DNA from: Pestalotiopsis fici W106-1
Lineage: Eukaryota > Ascomycota > Sordariomycetes > Amphisphaeriales > Sporocadaceae
Length of the DNA stretch: 64,000 nt
Reading direction: 5' to 3'
Assembly (NCBI RefSeq): GCF_000516985.1
Contig: NW_006917092.1
Location: 5,583,888 to 5,647,887, forward strand
Shown: positions 19,519-32,528 of the stretch, piece by piece
Numbering within the stretch: the first letter of the stretch is position 1
How the letters are laid out: the number at the start of each line of letters is the position of its first letter
Position numbers and translations under genes: made by a program
The notes under the pieces: model-generated
The model's database searches: none
Told to the model about the DNA's origin: nothing
What the model saw: only the letters and a program-made list of their open reading frames with translations

Positions 19519-21636
19519 ATGGTCCCAACACGGAATGAGGCAAGAGTTGCGTAAGTAAATGCCATGAATTCAGCATGCCAATCCCAATTATAGATTCTAA
19601 ATTATACTAATCCAGATCTAGATGTCTTACCTGTCGTCAACGTAAAGTAGCGTGTAATAGACAGCATCCGAAATGCGGCTTATGCTTGAAGAACAATCTC
19701 GACTGTCAATACCAGCCGAGGCGGCATCAACCAGGACTCAGAGCTGGCTATGTTTCACGCTTGGAGCGGCAGTTGGGTACCCACCTACTCTCCTTGATTT
19801 CATGACGCACTTGTCAATAATATTTGAGACTGATGACGTGGGGGCTGCAGGTGACGTCGAAGAGCGACTGAGAAAAGTTGAGGCTCAACTACAACCATCT
19901 GCCCCAGTCCAAGACGCAGTAACGGAATCAGCGGGCCTTGCATCACCTAATGATGATTTACAGCCTGATGCTGATGATGTTTTATCCATTTCAAATGAAG
20001 CCGAGCAAAATCACTCGCCTATCCATCTTGGCTTGGTTGCTACTGCTTCACCAAGAAGCTTGACCATCAGTCACCAGACTGCGACACCACTAGATGATGG
20101 AATGGTCACAGTTGCCAACAAGTCACTGAAGATATGGTTCCAGAAGCATCACCCTTACTTCCCCATTGTCCACGAGCCGTCCTTGCGCCATGTGTCCGAC
20201 GCTACAAGTCCCCGATACGAGCTGGTTTGGAAAGCAATCACAGCCGCCGTCGTCCTAGACCAACAAGAAACTCCGCAATGGGAGCGCACAATAGCTGAGC
20301 AAGCACGAGACCAAGTCCTGCTTCAAGGCATGAAGGTCTCGTCGTTGCAGTCTGTGCAGGCTCTTCTCATTCTTTCGAACCACTACTACTCCGAAGGCGA
20401 TCTGACACAGTTCTGGAATATCATGGCAATCTGCAAAAAGTATGTACTACGGCATCAATAGGCTTCAAGTTACAATCGATGCTAATCTTTAGCAGAATGT
20501 CTTTGCGCCTCGGACTTCATAATACTACGGCCAGCATAACTAGGACGCACACATCAGGTATTGCAATAGCCACCAGCTTCAAATCTAATAGTGATATGGA
20601 GAAAGAAGAAGCAATCAGAGCCTTTTGGATGCTAGAAACGCTGGATAGCATATCGACCTTGGGTTTGACCAATTATTTGATGTGCCCAAACATTTCAGTC
20701 ACAAATTCTCTACCCTGCATGGAGTCTACCTGGGCTTCGACGAGGCCCGTCCTCGACCCTCACGCCGCTACCAGACCACAGTGTCTGTCAAGTTTCTCCA
20801 TCTGTGTCATGCTGGCGACAGAAGAGCTGAGTGCTATTCGAAAGTTTCTCGAAACACCGTGCGACCTGAGCAGGCTCGAGCAGAGAATGAATTGGCAGTC
20901 TGAAGCGCAAAGGCTTGATGAACGGCTGACCAACTGGCGCGAAGAATTTGTTGCCGCCGTCTTTCGTTTGATCAACGCCGAGAATGAAAAGCCTGTGCAT
21001 GGAGAAATGGACCCGTTCTTTACGCTGACCAATTGTGTTCTCAATACGTGAGTGATATGTTGTATCTCTTCATCTCAATCTCGCGCTTCCTTGCTGATCA
21101 TTGAACCAGTGCGATTATAGTTCTATTGCAGCACATGGCACCGTGTCCCAAGGGTATAGAAACGAAACACGAACCAGTAAGTCTGTCTATTTTCCTTCAC
21201 TTGGCCATGGCTTACCTTGTAGCAGTGGGCATTCGCAACCACGCGGTGTGTCTATGCCTGTGAAAATCTCGCAGCCAAGGTTCGGCGCATTGAAGCCGAT
21301 CAGCTTGACCATCAGTCCCCTCACCTAATCCTTCCAATCTTTGTGGCTGCACGTTTCTTTGTTAGTAAGTGATTCATCACAAACCATGCCAAAGTACCAA
21401 AATCTTACAAGTTAACAGTTTATTCAAAAGCACTTGATGCCGATGTCCCTGCAAATCTGCATACTCTCGCGTTCATCTTGCATACTTTTGGCAAACGCTG
21501 GCCGCTGGCACAGAAATACGAAACCATTATCCGGACTGCCGTGGCAGAGCACAGGAGCCCAATATCGGAATGCGTCTTGCCTGCTCAGTTTTATGATCTT
21601 CGTTACTCGGCTTTGCAAATTATCGACATGGACTGA
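19519..21636 (+). CDS. Zn2Cys6 fungal transcription factor (cluster regulator 2)
   Basis: Nuclear regulator of 586 residues. Exons 19519-19550, 19616-19776, 19851-20439, 20496-21047, 21110-21176, 21223-21364 and 21419-21636 all join in phase. The zinc cluster has Cys at 14, 17, 24, 31, 34 and 41 (CLTCRQRKVACNRQHPKC, CLKNNLDCQY), followed by the linker GLRAGYVSRLERQL and a predicted coiled coil (DVEERLRKVE). The fungal-specific domain is seen in KIWFQKHHPYFPIVHEPSL, KKMSLRLGLH and AFWMLETLDSIST, with SPHLILPIFVAARFFV near the C-terminus. The first exon is only 32 bases, so a gene finder could miss the true start. It follows the sugar porter on the same strand. Its target genes are inferred to be the cluster. 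Confidence 0.85.
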
Positions 21637-22779
21637 AGACGATGGTGATGTTGAGTGTGTTCACACACGAAAGGGCTTGGCCTTTGTGCCGGGCTATCAG
21701 GGGACAGCACCGGGTATATACAACTTCAGCATTGGAAGCAGACCAGGCGCTCCGTGCAAAAGTCTCATAGTTACAAATAAGCAGAGATGATTCAAAAAGA
21801 GATATTAATGCAATATATACACAGTCGCAAATCACCCTTGTATCTCTCATGTCAGATGTAGTTCGTCCACAAGACCATAAGAATCATCTTGAAAGCAAAA
21901 GATCCATGGTGAATGGCGGGAAGTATGTGGTTCTGTGGTGCTATTCATGGTCTGAGAATAGGGAAGCAGTGGTTGGTGAAGCGACTTGAGCTTTTTATCA
22001 TCTCAAGGCTCAGCTTTTATGTGATAGAGAGGCCCATTCCATTTGGATCAATATTTTCATGTCATTCCCCGAGTATCCCACACCGATCGCCGAATCTCTA
22101 ATGCTACCAGCACATCTCACTGTTGGGGGAATCCTATACATATTCGAGCTAAATGGATCATCTTTATAGGCGAGACTCGGACGTAAACCAAGTCACTCTC
22201 TCGTCCAGTGCTTTTTGAGCATGGAGTTGAAGAACGACATGAGCAATTTTCCCATTGATCTACCAAAATGGGCTTCATGCGCAGTAGGGACATTGCACAG
22301 ATAAGTTGTGCATACATAATGAAACAGTGTGCTGAGACTATGTTCGGAGACTTTCCTCCGTCCCGGAGACAAGCGCAACGTGACGACATCATGACCTCAA
22401 GGTTCTGTCAAATGAACCACATTTCATTAATTGGGGAGAAGGAATAAAATCCTTCAAGGACCGCTGGTATTGTCTAGAATATAACTTTCAAGATTGTGTT
22501 GCCAAAGGTTGAGCTGAGTGCTTAGGTATTCAAGACCGCAAGCAACTGACTTCTCCCCGGGCAAGTGCGAATACGGGGGGCAGTAGAGTTGGTATCACGT
22601 TCAGCATGGTCGACATTTCAAAGTTATTTCCAATATCTTTGCTCATATTACTATATACAGTTGAAAGATTTCTCATTCATGAATCATTTCCCGTTATCGC
22701 TTCAAAGAAAACAAATGTCCCTGAGAGAAGTTTCTCACATCAGATTGCATCCCTGGTGTACTCCAAAAGGGTGACACAA
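21637..22779. other. Convergent intergenic region
   Basis: Between the 3' ends of regulator 2 and catalase. No gene or RNA recognised. Confidence 0.5.
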
Positions 22780-24484
22780 TTACGAGGCATTCTTCTCCGT
22801 AGCCTCCTTGATGGCGGCACCCAGCTTCTCATCGACCCTGGAGAACAAGTCATATGTGCCCTTGCGCGTCTCGGGGTTGGCAGCGGCCAAGTGGCCGGCA
22901 ACGTTGTTGATAAAGTTCTCCTGTTGTCCGGGCTGCTTGCCGAGCACCTTCCAGAGGCCAGTGGCTTGCTCCTGTTTTCATATGTTAGTTATCTAGTGTT
23001 TGATGGTACCAAGTGGTGTCATTAAGGGGACAAGAAACTTACGTAGTCGTGAGGCTTGATCTCGTCAAACATGTCGCTGACGACGGCTCCGGTCCACTGC
23101 TCGTGGGGAGTGTTGGCAGCCTTTACGGGGCGGTAGGCCATGGGCCGGAAGCTGCTGGGGTAGTTGGGGTTGGCGCCATAGTTGCCATTGACGGCCATGA
23201 GACCATCCCTCTGGTACGGGTTAAAGGCATTCTTGGGGGCGTTGACGGGGATCTGCTGGTAGTTGACGCCCAGTCTGTGTCGGTGGGTGTCGGGGTAACT
23301 GAACAAGCGCGACTGCAGCACGGGGTCGGCGCTGGGCTCCACGCCGGGCACGAGGTGCGAGGGCGAAAAGGCCACCTGCTCAATCTCGGAAAAGTAGTTC
23401 TCGGGGTTCTTGTTGAGCGTCAACTTTCCAAAGCGCCGGAGCGGCACCTCGCTCTGTGGCCAGACCTTGGTCAGGTCGAAAATGTTCCACTTGAACTTCT
23501 CGGCGTCTTCTGGGGTGAGGACCTGGACATAGACGGTCCAGCTCGGGTGCTCGCCGCGTGCAATGGCCTCGAACAGGTCCTGGGTGTTCCAGTCAGGGTT
23601 CTCGCCGGCCATCTTTCCTGCCTCCTCGTTGGTAAAGTTCTTGATGCCCTGATCCGTCTTGAGATGGATCTGGACATAGACAAAGGAGCCATCAGGCTTG
23701 ATGAACTTATGGGTGTGGCCAGAGTATCCGTTCATGTGGCGGTAACTGTAGGGCGTGCCACGGTCCGAGAACAAGGTCATGACCTGGTGGATGGCCTCGT
23801 GGTGGGTCACAAAATAATCCCAGAATGCAGTGGCATCCTTGAGGTTTGTCTGGGGGTTGCGCTTCTGCGTGTGACTTGATTCGAATTTGTTAGCGTCTCA
23901 TTCACAGCTTGTGTATGTCACGTTTCGACTACTCACATGAATAGAGGGAAGTTGGTGGGATCCCTGAGGAAGAATACGGGGGTGTTGTTGTAGACCCAGT
24001 CCCAGTTACCCTCCTCGGTGTAAAACTTTACAGAGAAACCTACGACGAAAGAAGTCAGTATACAAAAACCCAATTGGTATGGAACGCTAACGAGTAAAGG
24101 TTACCACATACCTCTAGGGTCTCTGGCAGTGTCTGCCGATCCCTTTTCACCACCGACAGTCGAAAATCTGGCAACACACTTGGTCTTCTTGCCAACGCCA
24201 TTAAGCATGTCGACGGTACAAATGTCGCTAATGTCGTCGGTCACTTCAAACTCTCCAAAGGCGCCAGCACCCTTGGCGTGGACGACACGCTCGGGGATGC
24301 GCTCGCGGTCAAAGTGTGCGAGCAAGTCAATGAGATGAAAGTCCTGGAGCAAGAGGGGACCAGCGGGACCAATCCGTTGCCATTTGGAAGGGTGGTCTAC
24401 GGGGCAACCGTTGGAGGTTGTGTAGACGGGCTGCTCGTCATACCTGTAGGTAGAGGACGAGGCGGGCTTATCATTGGCGACCAT
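22780..24484 (-). CDS. Small-subunit haem catalase
   Basis: Breaks down hydrogen peroxide to water and oxygen. It has 499 residues, the size of small-subunit (clade 3) catalases. Exons 24484-24112, 24039-23937, 23874-23043 and 22971-22780 are in phase. The distal site is [12 protein letters not shown] with His69, and the Asn is in [11 protein letters not shown] (about 142). [19 protein letters not shown] is the haem/NADPH-site block, and the proximal haem ligand is Tyr352 in [12 protein letters not shown]. The start at 24484 is preferred over an in-frame TTG. No SKL-type peroxisomal signal is visible at the C-terminus (ends KNAS). The coding region is GC-rich, which produces a long antisense open frame. 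Its link to the adjoining sugar cluster is uncertain. Confidence 0.93.
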
Positions 24485-27366
24485 GATGGGCAAGTGTTAT
24501 GAGTGCAACCAGAAAGAAATAATATTGAGGGGGTATCGCAAAGTTTTTGAAAAGGATTGATTAAATGTTTTTTGTCTTTTCAGATCAACAAACTCTTGGC
24601 AAATACTCTCGAGACTTTGGGTGGGAGAAGCAGCCCTTTTATTCCTGGCTTCCGTGGCAATGGACGGGATCAATCACACGGGCAAAATCTCCCCGTTGAC
24701 GTTTGCGGGCTGCTGCGTCAGAACCGCATCACACATTGGAATCAAAGACCAAACCTGGGAGCTATGTACCCAAGTACATTATTATGACAGCCCTGTACGG
24801 TGACACAGAGTACCAATCAAACCCCATCAATCTACATGGAAATGGATTTCTATGGAAGAAGGAGAAGAGATTCGAGGCCTCTAGCGTCATGGTGGGGTCG
24901 GTAATGGACTTGACATGGGGCCAATCATCGGCCTTTGAATTGTGCTCACGGTTCCCAGGTTGCGTTGCGCGTTTGGGTGGTCGAAGTTCGGGATCCACCA
25001 GCCCACTATCGAGATTCCTCATCATGGTTCGGATGGGGTGCATATATTTTTTTTCTGTTTTGGATCTGGAATCTGTGATTTGGCTACCTATTGATTTCTA
25101 ATAGTGAGCAACAACAGACTGACTTTGAGATCAGGACGACTTGCCACCGAAATATCAAAGTTCCTGTCAATGGGACAGCCCATGTTCAGTAACAATAGAG
25201 CCGATGGTGATCGTGGATGACTCGCCGAGGAGGACTGCAGCGTTTTCGGTACCTACGGGCTAGCGGCTGACGCAACTCCATGTCCATGTGGGAAAGTTCC
25301 TGGCAAGGAGCTGGGAGTTAGATGCATATGTTGCTAATCCTCGCCTGACGAACGGTGGGCTTGACCCCAGACATTTAATGTCTTGAACGTTTGCCACATA
25401 TATCCCAAATTCTGGACTCTATAGACATTCACGTTGGGTGTATCATTTCCAGTGTTGCATTATATGATAAGCTTTGAACTTGCTTTGATACTATTAGTAT
25501 ATAACTAAAGATATCAGTATATTATTGCAAAATGGTTTGTTCCAATTGCACCAAATAACATGTCAAAGTTTCGATCTTGCCTGTATACACCATGTGGTGA
25601 ACTGCTACACATTTAACTAACTACTGCGCAAACCCTTGCCAATCACGCGTATCTTGTGCTTTCTACTAGATACCGGGCGATCTAAATGTAACCATGCCTT
25701 GTTTTCCCATCCGGAGCAAATTCAACGATGCGCGGAAGCCAGCTTCCTTCCCAGGAGCAATGAATACAGCAAGCATTATAGCGATTGTCAAAGGCCAAAT
25801 TCGATGTTCACCACCCCTGGCGCGCTTCGTGCTCATCAATAGAAAAAGTCATGACGTCAAATGCCGGCCCGGCCCCACCCAGCCTAAAAGGTGGGGACCT
25901 CCCTGGGGCTTGGCTTGCCGACACGCCGGTTAGGTTCGCGCCTCTTCCAAACATGGGGCTCTACAAGAGGCGTGCGGCTCATATCCCGCATCGATGACTA
26001 GAATGTGTTCATACAAAAGGCTGAGTATATACTACATAGGGAAGGATCTGATTCCACAACAGATCTCCGCTGTATCATCATGCCAAAGAGGATATCCATG
26101 ATGGGAAAGTTCGCTAGTGATGCAATTTGAAAGGCTTGACTTGTCAACACATCTCCGACACTAGTATATTGAACAAAAATCGAAGCCGAAAACATCGCAG
26201 ATATCTCGGCGAGCTTTGCGGAATCACAATGCCCCCATCACTATGAATAAAAAGAAATCCACAAGACAACAAAAAGTCTCGAATAATCTTGTCTTGGGTA
26301 AAAGATGGAAATCTGTCCTGCCACGTGCCGGAATTGGCCTGCTGGCTCGCCACCCAGGAACATAACCTTAAAAAACTCGACTTACCACGTATCAAAAGCT
26401 GGGAAAAAAGGCAGGGTTATATGTGTCGATTAAAAAAAAGGCCAAGGTACAGCAATCGGTAGTGCACAGACAGCATGCATATCCGAGGTCGTATGATCAA
26501 ACCATACGTCTCTGCATTTCATTGCGTTGCTTTATCTGCTTACCATGATTTACATCATGGCTTGCATTCATGTCGAACGTGAACTACAAACCCCGGTGGC
26601 ACTATTATACACATCTGGGGACTCTGCCAGTCATTCAGCCTCGCATGACGAATTCGGAGTGTAGGTAGAACAACGGTTTTGTGGACTCGCACTGTCGGAA
26701 ATATCTTGGAATATCTGTCACAAATGCAATTCCGAGTTCTACATGGGACACCATTCGTCAACCGTACAAGTGCTTTGTTACCGTGTTCTGATCATGGTCC
26801 AGAGGATCATGGCAGAGAACCAATTTTCCATGTGCCGTTTCACGATGAGCAGTGTTTCTGCCAAAGCAAGAGAATTTCACAAGAGCTTAAAATTACAGCA
26901 GCTATAGCGACCGAACAGCCGGATCTGCAGTAGATGACCGGCACCACGTTACCAGATGGGCGACGTTGAATCTAAATGTCATCACTCTTCGTGCGGTTGG
27001 TATTATAGGCCATGCCATCGTATGGTATGAAGACATGGCCCGATGCGTATATATGCAAGATTTCGATTCCTCGGGAACGACCAGTCCCCAGCCTGTATTC
27101 CGTTCCCCACCCCCGTCCGTGATGCAAAAATGTGGCATGGCGATGGCGTTCATCTCCTCTCATTCCGGGCATCGTGAACCATCTCTGTAAGGCACTCTCC
27201 AGAACGCCCAGGCTCAAAATATTTCTCTCCTCGTATCGTTCCAAATTGCGCCAAGGCGATACCCGCGCTCCTATAGGGCGTGGGCAGCCCTTTTTGGGAA
27301 CTGACAACCGTCGATCTCCACTAAGCGCGACGGCTCTATTTTGTCGTCGGTGATATAAGTAGAGGC
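24485..27366. other. Gene-free region of 2.9 kb
   Basis: No coding sequence with recognisable family motifs or consistent splicing was seen. The left part is the catalase promoter; the right part adjoins the 3' end of ARL1. Confidence 0.45.
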
Positions 27367-28322
27367 TTACTCCTGGTTTACAGTTTGCTGGAATGCTGTT
27401 AGCAATATGAAATATTCGCCAAGCAATCCTCACGTGCTGCTGGTATGCCAAGCAACATGCCCTTGCAAAAGGTCTCAAGCAAGTCGAGACATCCACAGCG
27501 GGATTGAATTTCCACGAAACCGGGGAACCTGGTACAAGGGACAGCCGAGGCTATACACTTACCACCAACCAGTCCATGCCCTCCGTTACACCACTGCCAT
27601 CAACTGCAGAACAAGCCATGATGCTCCAGTTGCGATCTCTCAGCTCGCCCAGTCTAAGAGCTTCCGAAATCTCGCCAGCACCCTTGGCGCCGGGCTGATC
27701 TTGTTTGTTGGCAAATACCAATAGCGCGGCATCCTTGAGTTCGTCCTCGTTGAGCATGGCGCCCAGCTCTTCGGCGGCCGTCTGCAACCGCTCGATATCG
27801 GTACTGTCGACCACAAAGATCACTGCGGCTGTGTTGGAATAGTAACACCGCCAATATGGTCGGATGCTGGTCTGACCGCCCAGGTCCCAGACGTTGAAGT
27901 TGAGGTTCTTGTATGTTACCGATTCTACGTTGAAACCGATCGTAGGAATGGTCGTCACTACCTCGCCAATCTGTTGCACATGTCAGTATTCGAACCTCAC
28001 TGTAAAGCTCAAGGCCAAGAGTCGCGCAAGCTGACGGCTCTGTCAATGAATGGCCATTGACAAGGCTCGTGGTATGCGGGGCAGTGTGTGGTGGTTGCGC
28101 CGGTGCAACTCGGTCGCTCGGGGATTCGCGCACCTTCAATCTGTAGAGCAAAGTTGTCTTTCCAGCGTTATCCTGTCATCATGTGCGTTAGTTGAAAGAG
28201 GTTTGTTAAAGGGTAGCTTGGAGCCAGCTTGTCGGTTGCCAACATACGAGACCGAGAATCAGTATCCTAATCTCCTTCTTTGACCACAACAGGCCAGACA
28301 GCCACGACATGCTTTGGCCCAT
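27367..28322 (-). CDS. ARL1: ARF-like GTPase Arl1
   Basis: Golgi-associated small GTPase acting in vesicle tethering. Exons 28322-28248, 28172-28134, 27970-27563 and 27387-27367 give 180 residues, normal for Arl1. Gly2 (MGQ) fits N-myristoylation. The P-loop GLDNAGKTT (24-32) is interrupted by an intron after GL, and exon 2 is only 39 bases. Switch I PTIGF is at 47-51, switch [19 protein letters not shown] begins at 66, and NKQD is at 126-129. The last exon encodes only six residues and the stop (QTVNQE). Its divergent neighbour is the eL39 gene. Confidence 0.93.
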
Positions 28323-29296
28323 CTTGTGCGATTGTGACGGTGTCTTGTCTCTGTGTGATGACAATGGAGGGCGACGCCGACGGTTCGCTTCGCGATAGAA
28401 TTGTGCTCTTGTCTGTCCCTGGCAACCAAGTGTTGAGAGGGACCACCAAATGCGCCCTCGTGATCAATGTCCACCGGGCGGATGCTCAAGTAAGCTACTA
28501 GTTCCGAGGAGTCGCCAAGGTTGCTTCTAGTAGGTAGCAGTATTTGAATGGAGTCTGGCTCGAGCGGTAGGCAGGAAGGCAAAGATACGTGTTCTGTATG
28601 GATTCTCGCAAAGGATATGCAGGAGAGAAGGGAAAGAAAAAAAGGTTTGGTATTAGTTGATCAAGCTTGCATGAATCTCTGAAATGAACCCTGGTTGCTG
28701 CTTTCGAATGGATGATTTTGGCAACAAGGGTCTTGTTCTCCTTATTCGCAGTATGAGTAATGTAGGTACGAAGTACGTAGTAGTGTAGTAGTAGCACTGT
28801 AGTAAGAGGCAATCCAGTCTCTCAGTCGCCCAAAAGTCGGTTCCACCCAGAGCACAGAGCAGAGCAGTCCAACCATACAAAAGAGGTCCTCCAAGTTCCG
28901 GCTACCGTTTTCGAGCAGGGGTTCAAAGGAGAGCCCAGCGCAGTGCTGCATTGAACAAGACACCCAGAGCTTGCCTTATCGGGCTTATCGGTGATTAAAG
29001 ATTGACAGGCACACCATTGGCACAAAGAATTGGACAGCTGGCAGTCACTGGCTGGTCTGACACCCAGACTCTGTGCCCCACCCTTCAAATGTTCCCCTTC
29101 CTTCCTTCCTTCCAACCTAAGCACAGACCAGCCCTTTGCTTTCGGGTTAAGCCCGGCCCAAATTCCTTAGCGCAAGGTTTTCGCATTTGCCCACACAGCA
29201 AAAATATCTTGAACTTCTTACGAAGGCCCCTCTTCCCTCCATCAAGAAGACATCACCAACCACATCTCGACATTGACACCAGCACAAGCAGTCAAA
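28323..29296. promoter_or_regulatory. Divergent promoter between ARL1 and eL39
   Basis: A 974-base region with no coding content. Pyrimidine-rich repeats (ccttccttccttcc near 29097-29114) lie upstream of the ribosomal protein gene, as often in fungal ribosomal promoters. Confidence 0.5.
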
Positions 29297-29788
29297 ATGC
29301 CGGTATGTTGTCACCCTTCTCTCGCGCCCTTTTCTGCCACCGACGAACACGATTAAACCGGCACGATGAACATGACACGAGCGATGGATTCCCTCCCGGT
29401 GGCAGAAGAAAAACTTGATCATGGAATGGCGTGAAGGCACCGAAGGAAGCAATGGAATAAATGGCTAATTGAACCTCTTTCTCTCTGTACAGAGCCACAA
29501 GTCTTTCCGCACCAAGGTCAAGCTGGCCAAGGCCCAGAAGCAGAACCGTCCCATTCCCCAATGGATCCGTCTCCGCACTGGTAACACCATCAGGTACGAA
29601 ACTTTGTCCCGAAGCCGACAATGTCAAGGGCGAGAGAGTGAGAGGACTAGTTGCGCGATGGCCTCGAGGGCTCTCGTCCTTGTACAGTTGGAAAAAGAAG
29701 AGAGATGAGGAAGCAGCGGGACTGACTGTTTATTTCTAGATACAACGCCAAGCGCAGGCACTGGCGCAAGACCCGTCTCGGCATCTAA
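29297..29788 (+). CDS. RPL39: 60S ribosomal protein eL39
   Basis: Small basic component of the large ribosomal subunit near the polypeptide exit tunnel. Exons 29297-29302 (six bases, Met-Pro), 29493-29593 and 29740-29788 give 51 residues, the family length. Sequence blocks are [37 protein letters not shown] and [11 protein letters not shown]. The two-codon first exon is a common arrangement for fungal ribosomal protein genes. Confidence 0.97.
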
Positions 29789-31791
29789 ATGTCGGGCGGT
29801 CGCCTCTTGCCTACCCTTCCTGCTCCCGCTCATTCTCGCGTTTCCGGCAACCTGTTTTCCCTCTGCGATACACCACCGGTTTTCGGCTTTGTCACTATGG
29901 CGTTGATATGGAAAGGATAAAGGAGATGATTGTACGGTCATTCTGGAACGACTTGCCAAGACGGTGAACCCAAAAACTCTTATGGAAACGACGACAGAAA
30001 ATGAACGACTTGCGTGCTGGGAAGGGATGGCAATCTTGCTGTTGGTTCGTTCGGGGTGTCTTTACAGGGCTCTTTTTCGAGATTTGCATGGTACCGGACA
30101 TAGGGAATGAACACGTTTGCGAACAAGCAAATATCGACTTCTTTTCGTGGGCTCCGACACGAAAGCTTTGCTATGTGATGCGCTGGTTGTGCTGCTTCCT
30201 GAGACCTTGCAGTCTCTTTTCCCAAGTTGAAAAACGCCCACTTACCTAACACCGCCTCGTGGGAGGAGCTTCCACCGACTTCCATGACAGTCCACGCCAT
30301 TTGATTATCTCGACTACTCAGCACGCGATTGCCAGCTCATGAGACATCGCGAAAGAACTTTATTCAATCTACTGCTTGCTCATTTGACAGTCATACCTTC
30401 CCCGATCGACAGTTGATCGTCAGTTGAAGATTGCCTGTTGAGCATCAAGTAAAGAGCGTCACGAATAAATCTACTCCATTGATCGATTGAGTGAGAAGGG
30501 AGTGATCTTTGTGGTGCATCGAGTTATGCATTACCTGGGATAGTGACGAATAATACATTGAGCAAGTGATTGCAGTCCAAGGAGTCGAGGGAGATTGCGT
30601 TCCGCCGCCTCATCTCCCGCCGCGACCACAACATTCATCTAGAGAAGAAAACGCGTTACAAAAGGTGCATAACAACGTAGTGTAAGTACCATGACGACGC
30701 CTCAGCAGAACAGCATAGAAGGACATGTCAAGGCAGTGTCCCTCCCCATCAACACCAAAATATTCCAAGCCATGGCCACGAAAGAACGTCCTCGTCAACC
30801 AGCCCAAAACACCATGGACTTGGTTTCGTGACTTGATTGCTGAACTCGCTTGCTCATATTCCACTCGTGAGCGAACACGACAAAAATATCATCTCCGAAG
30901 CAAGCATTGAAAAAAGTGACCTAATAATTTATACACGTCCACGCTTTTCTATTGCAGGCCTATGCGTTACATGTGATGCATAGAGCAGTCCTCTGGATTG
31001 ATTCACACGAATACGAAGCATAGATCTTGGAAGATATTGATCCGGACCGATATATACCAATATATGCACGTACATCACTTCCACAGCTTACAGGCCAATC
31101 GACGTGATGAAAGAACGTGGAAACGGCATCTAGGTTGGCCCCAACCTATATTGCAAACATTCAACCATATGAAAAGGTTGTATTAGTCGGTAATGTAAGA
31201 CTATAACCGTCGCCCGAGTATCTATAACTTCTGATCGTATTTCCTCTGAGTTTTTTCCGCCATCCCATATCAAATTGATGTATTATCATCGCCAGTGGCA
31301 AGCACGTTGTTATTCCAGTCTTGCAACACATAGCGGAATACCAGACTAGATTCACTGGTTTAATGTTGATCATTGACTTGCAAACGCATGTCAAAAACAC
31401 TGATATCAAGAGTCAGAAATGCCAAGGAGGTACTGGATTCATGTCTATTGTAATGGAGCATAGGCTATGCAACGAGTCACCTTTTTTTCCCTAGTGACAA
31501 TTACATGAAGAGAGGGACAGGCGAGGAGCAAAATCGTGGAAGTATACCACGACCGTCTAGAGGCCCCGATTCATCAGCCTGCCCTTTTAGGATGCTCTCC
31601 ATCATCCTTGTGCCCTATTCATATCGCGAAAGTTCCGTAAGAAAAGCAGAAAAGGACAACGCCGAGTACATGCACTCAAAAAATCAAATCGACCCATCAT
31701 CTACTTGCTTGGTCTTGCGCGGGGTTGTGACACATTCTTGAAGCCGAGCACATTTCTCAGATTTGAAGGGGTAATCATCCTTGACCAGTGC
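29789..31791. other. Gene-free region of 2 kb
   Basis: 3' flanks of eL39 and SKP1. No gene or structural RNA recognised. Confidence 0.45.
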
Positions 31792-32528
31792 CTAGCGGTC
31801 CTCGGCCCACTCGTTCTCACGACGGATCTGTTCCTCCTCCTCGGGGGTGAAATCGTTGGTGATGTTGAAGGTCTTGCGAATCTCCTCGGGAGACTTGCCC
31901 TTGATCATGTTGGCGACAGTCTTGCAACCAACATCGAGGAGGGGCTTGATGTCCAAGTAATTGGAAGCCTGTTGGAAGGTTAGTTAGCAATGGCGGTCAG
32001 TGCAGAGAGAGGGTGTGGTGACTTACCAAGATAATCTCGAAGAGCATCTCCTGGTCGACCTGCATGAACTTCTGATCCCACTCGTCGATTTCGGTAGTCT
32101 TCTTGCGGTTATCGTTATCCTCGTCGTTGGTAGGGGGAGGGTCCTGACGGTGGTGCTCGCACCACTCAATCACCTTGCGCAGGACGGGCTCCGAAACCTA
32201 AGTGATAGATATGTTAGTCAACTGCGCTCGACACAATACACTGTGCAGCAGAGTAGCTGCTGGGGCGACAAGCTTACATTAGGGATAGGAATGATTTGGC
32301 TGACGACATTGTCGCCGAGATCCTCGAGCATGTTCTTGATCAGAAGAGAGCGCTCGGCAACGGAGCGGTCTAGAGAAAGGTAAAGTCAGTACAAGTTGTC
32401 GACGCCAGCATGATGGATATTGCAGGGGAGGGGGATAGCAATCAGAATCGCGGGGTTTCGAACTTACCGACTTCGATAGTAGCATTGTCGTTAGATTGCA
32501 ACTTGACCTTTACCTCGGCGGCGGCCAT
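31792..32528 (-). CDS. SKP1: SKP1, SCF ubiquitin-ligase adaptor
   Basis: Links F-box proteins to cullin in SCF ubiquitin ligases (nucleus and cytosol). Exons 32528-32468, 32369-32278, 32197-32027 and 31968-31792 give 166 residues. The BTB/POZ-like N-terminal half ([28 protein letters not shown]) is followed by [21 protein letters not shown]. The C-terminal F-box-binding region reads [36 protein letters not shown] and [21 protein letters not shown]. All exon phases agree. Confidence 0.96.

Noticed and set aside
23013..23879. Long plus-strand open frame of 288 codons
   Set aside because: Exactly antisense to the catalase coding exon; an effect of its GC-rich third positions, with no family features.
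2609..24484. Methanol-assimilation cluster (dihydroxyacetone synthase plus catalase)
   Set aside because: No alcohol oxidase or formaldehyde gene and no peroxisomal signals on either protein; a polyol or sugar route fits the neighbours better.
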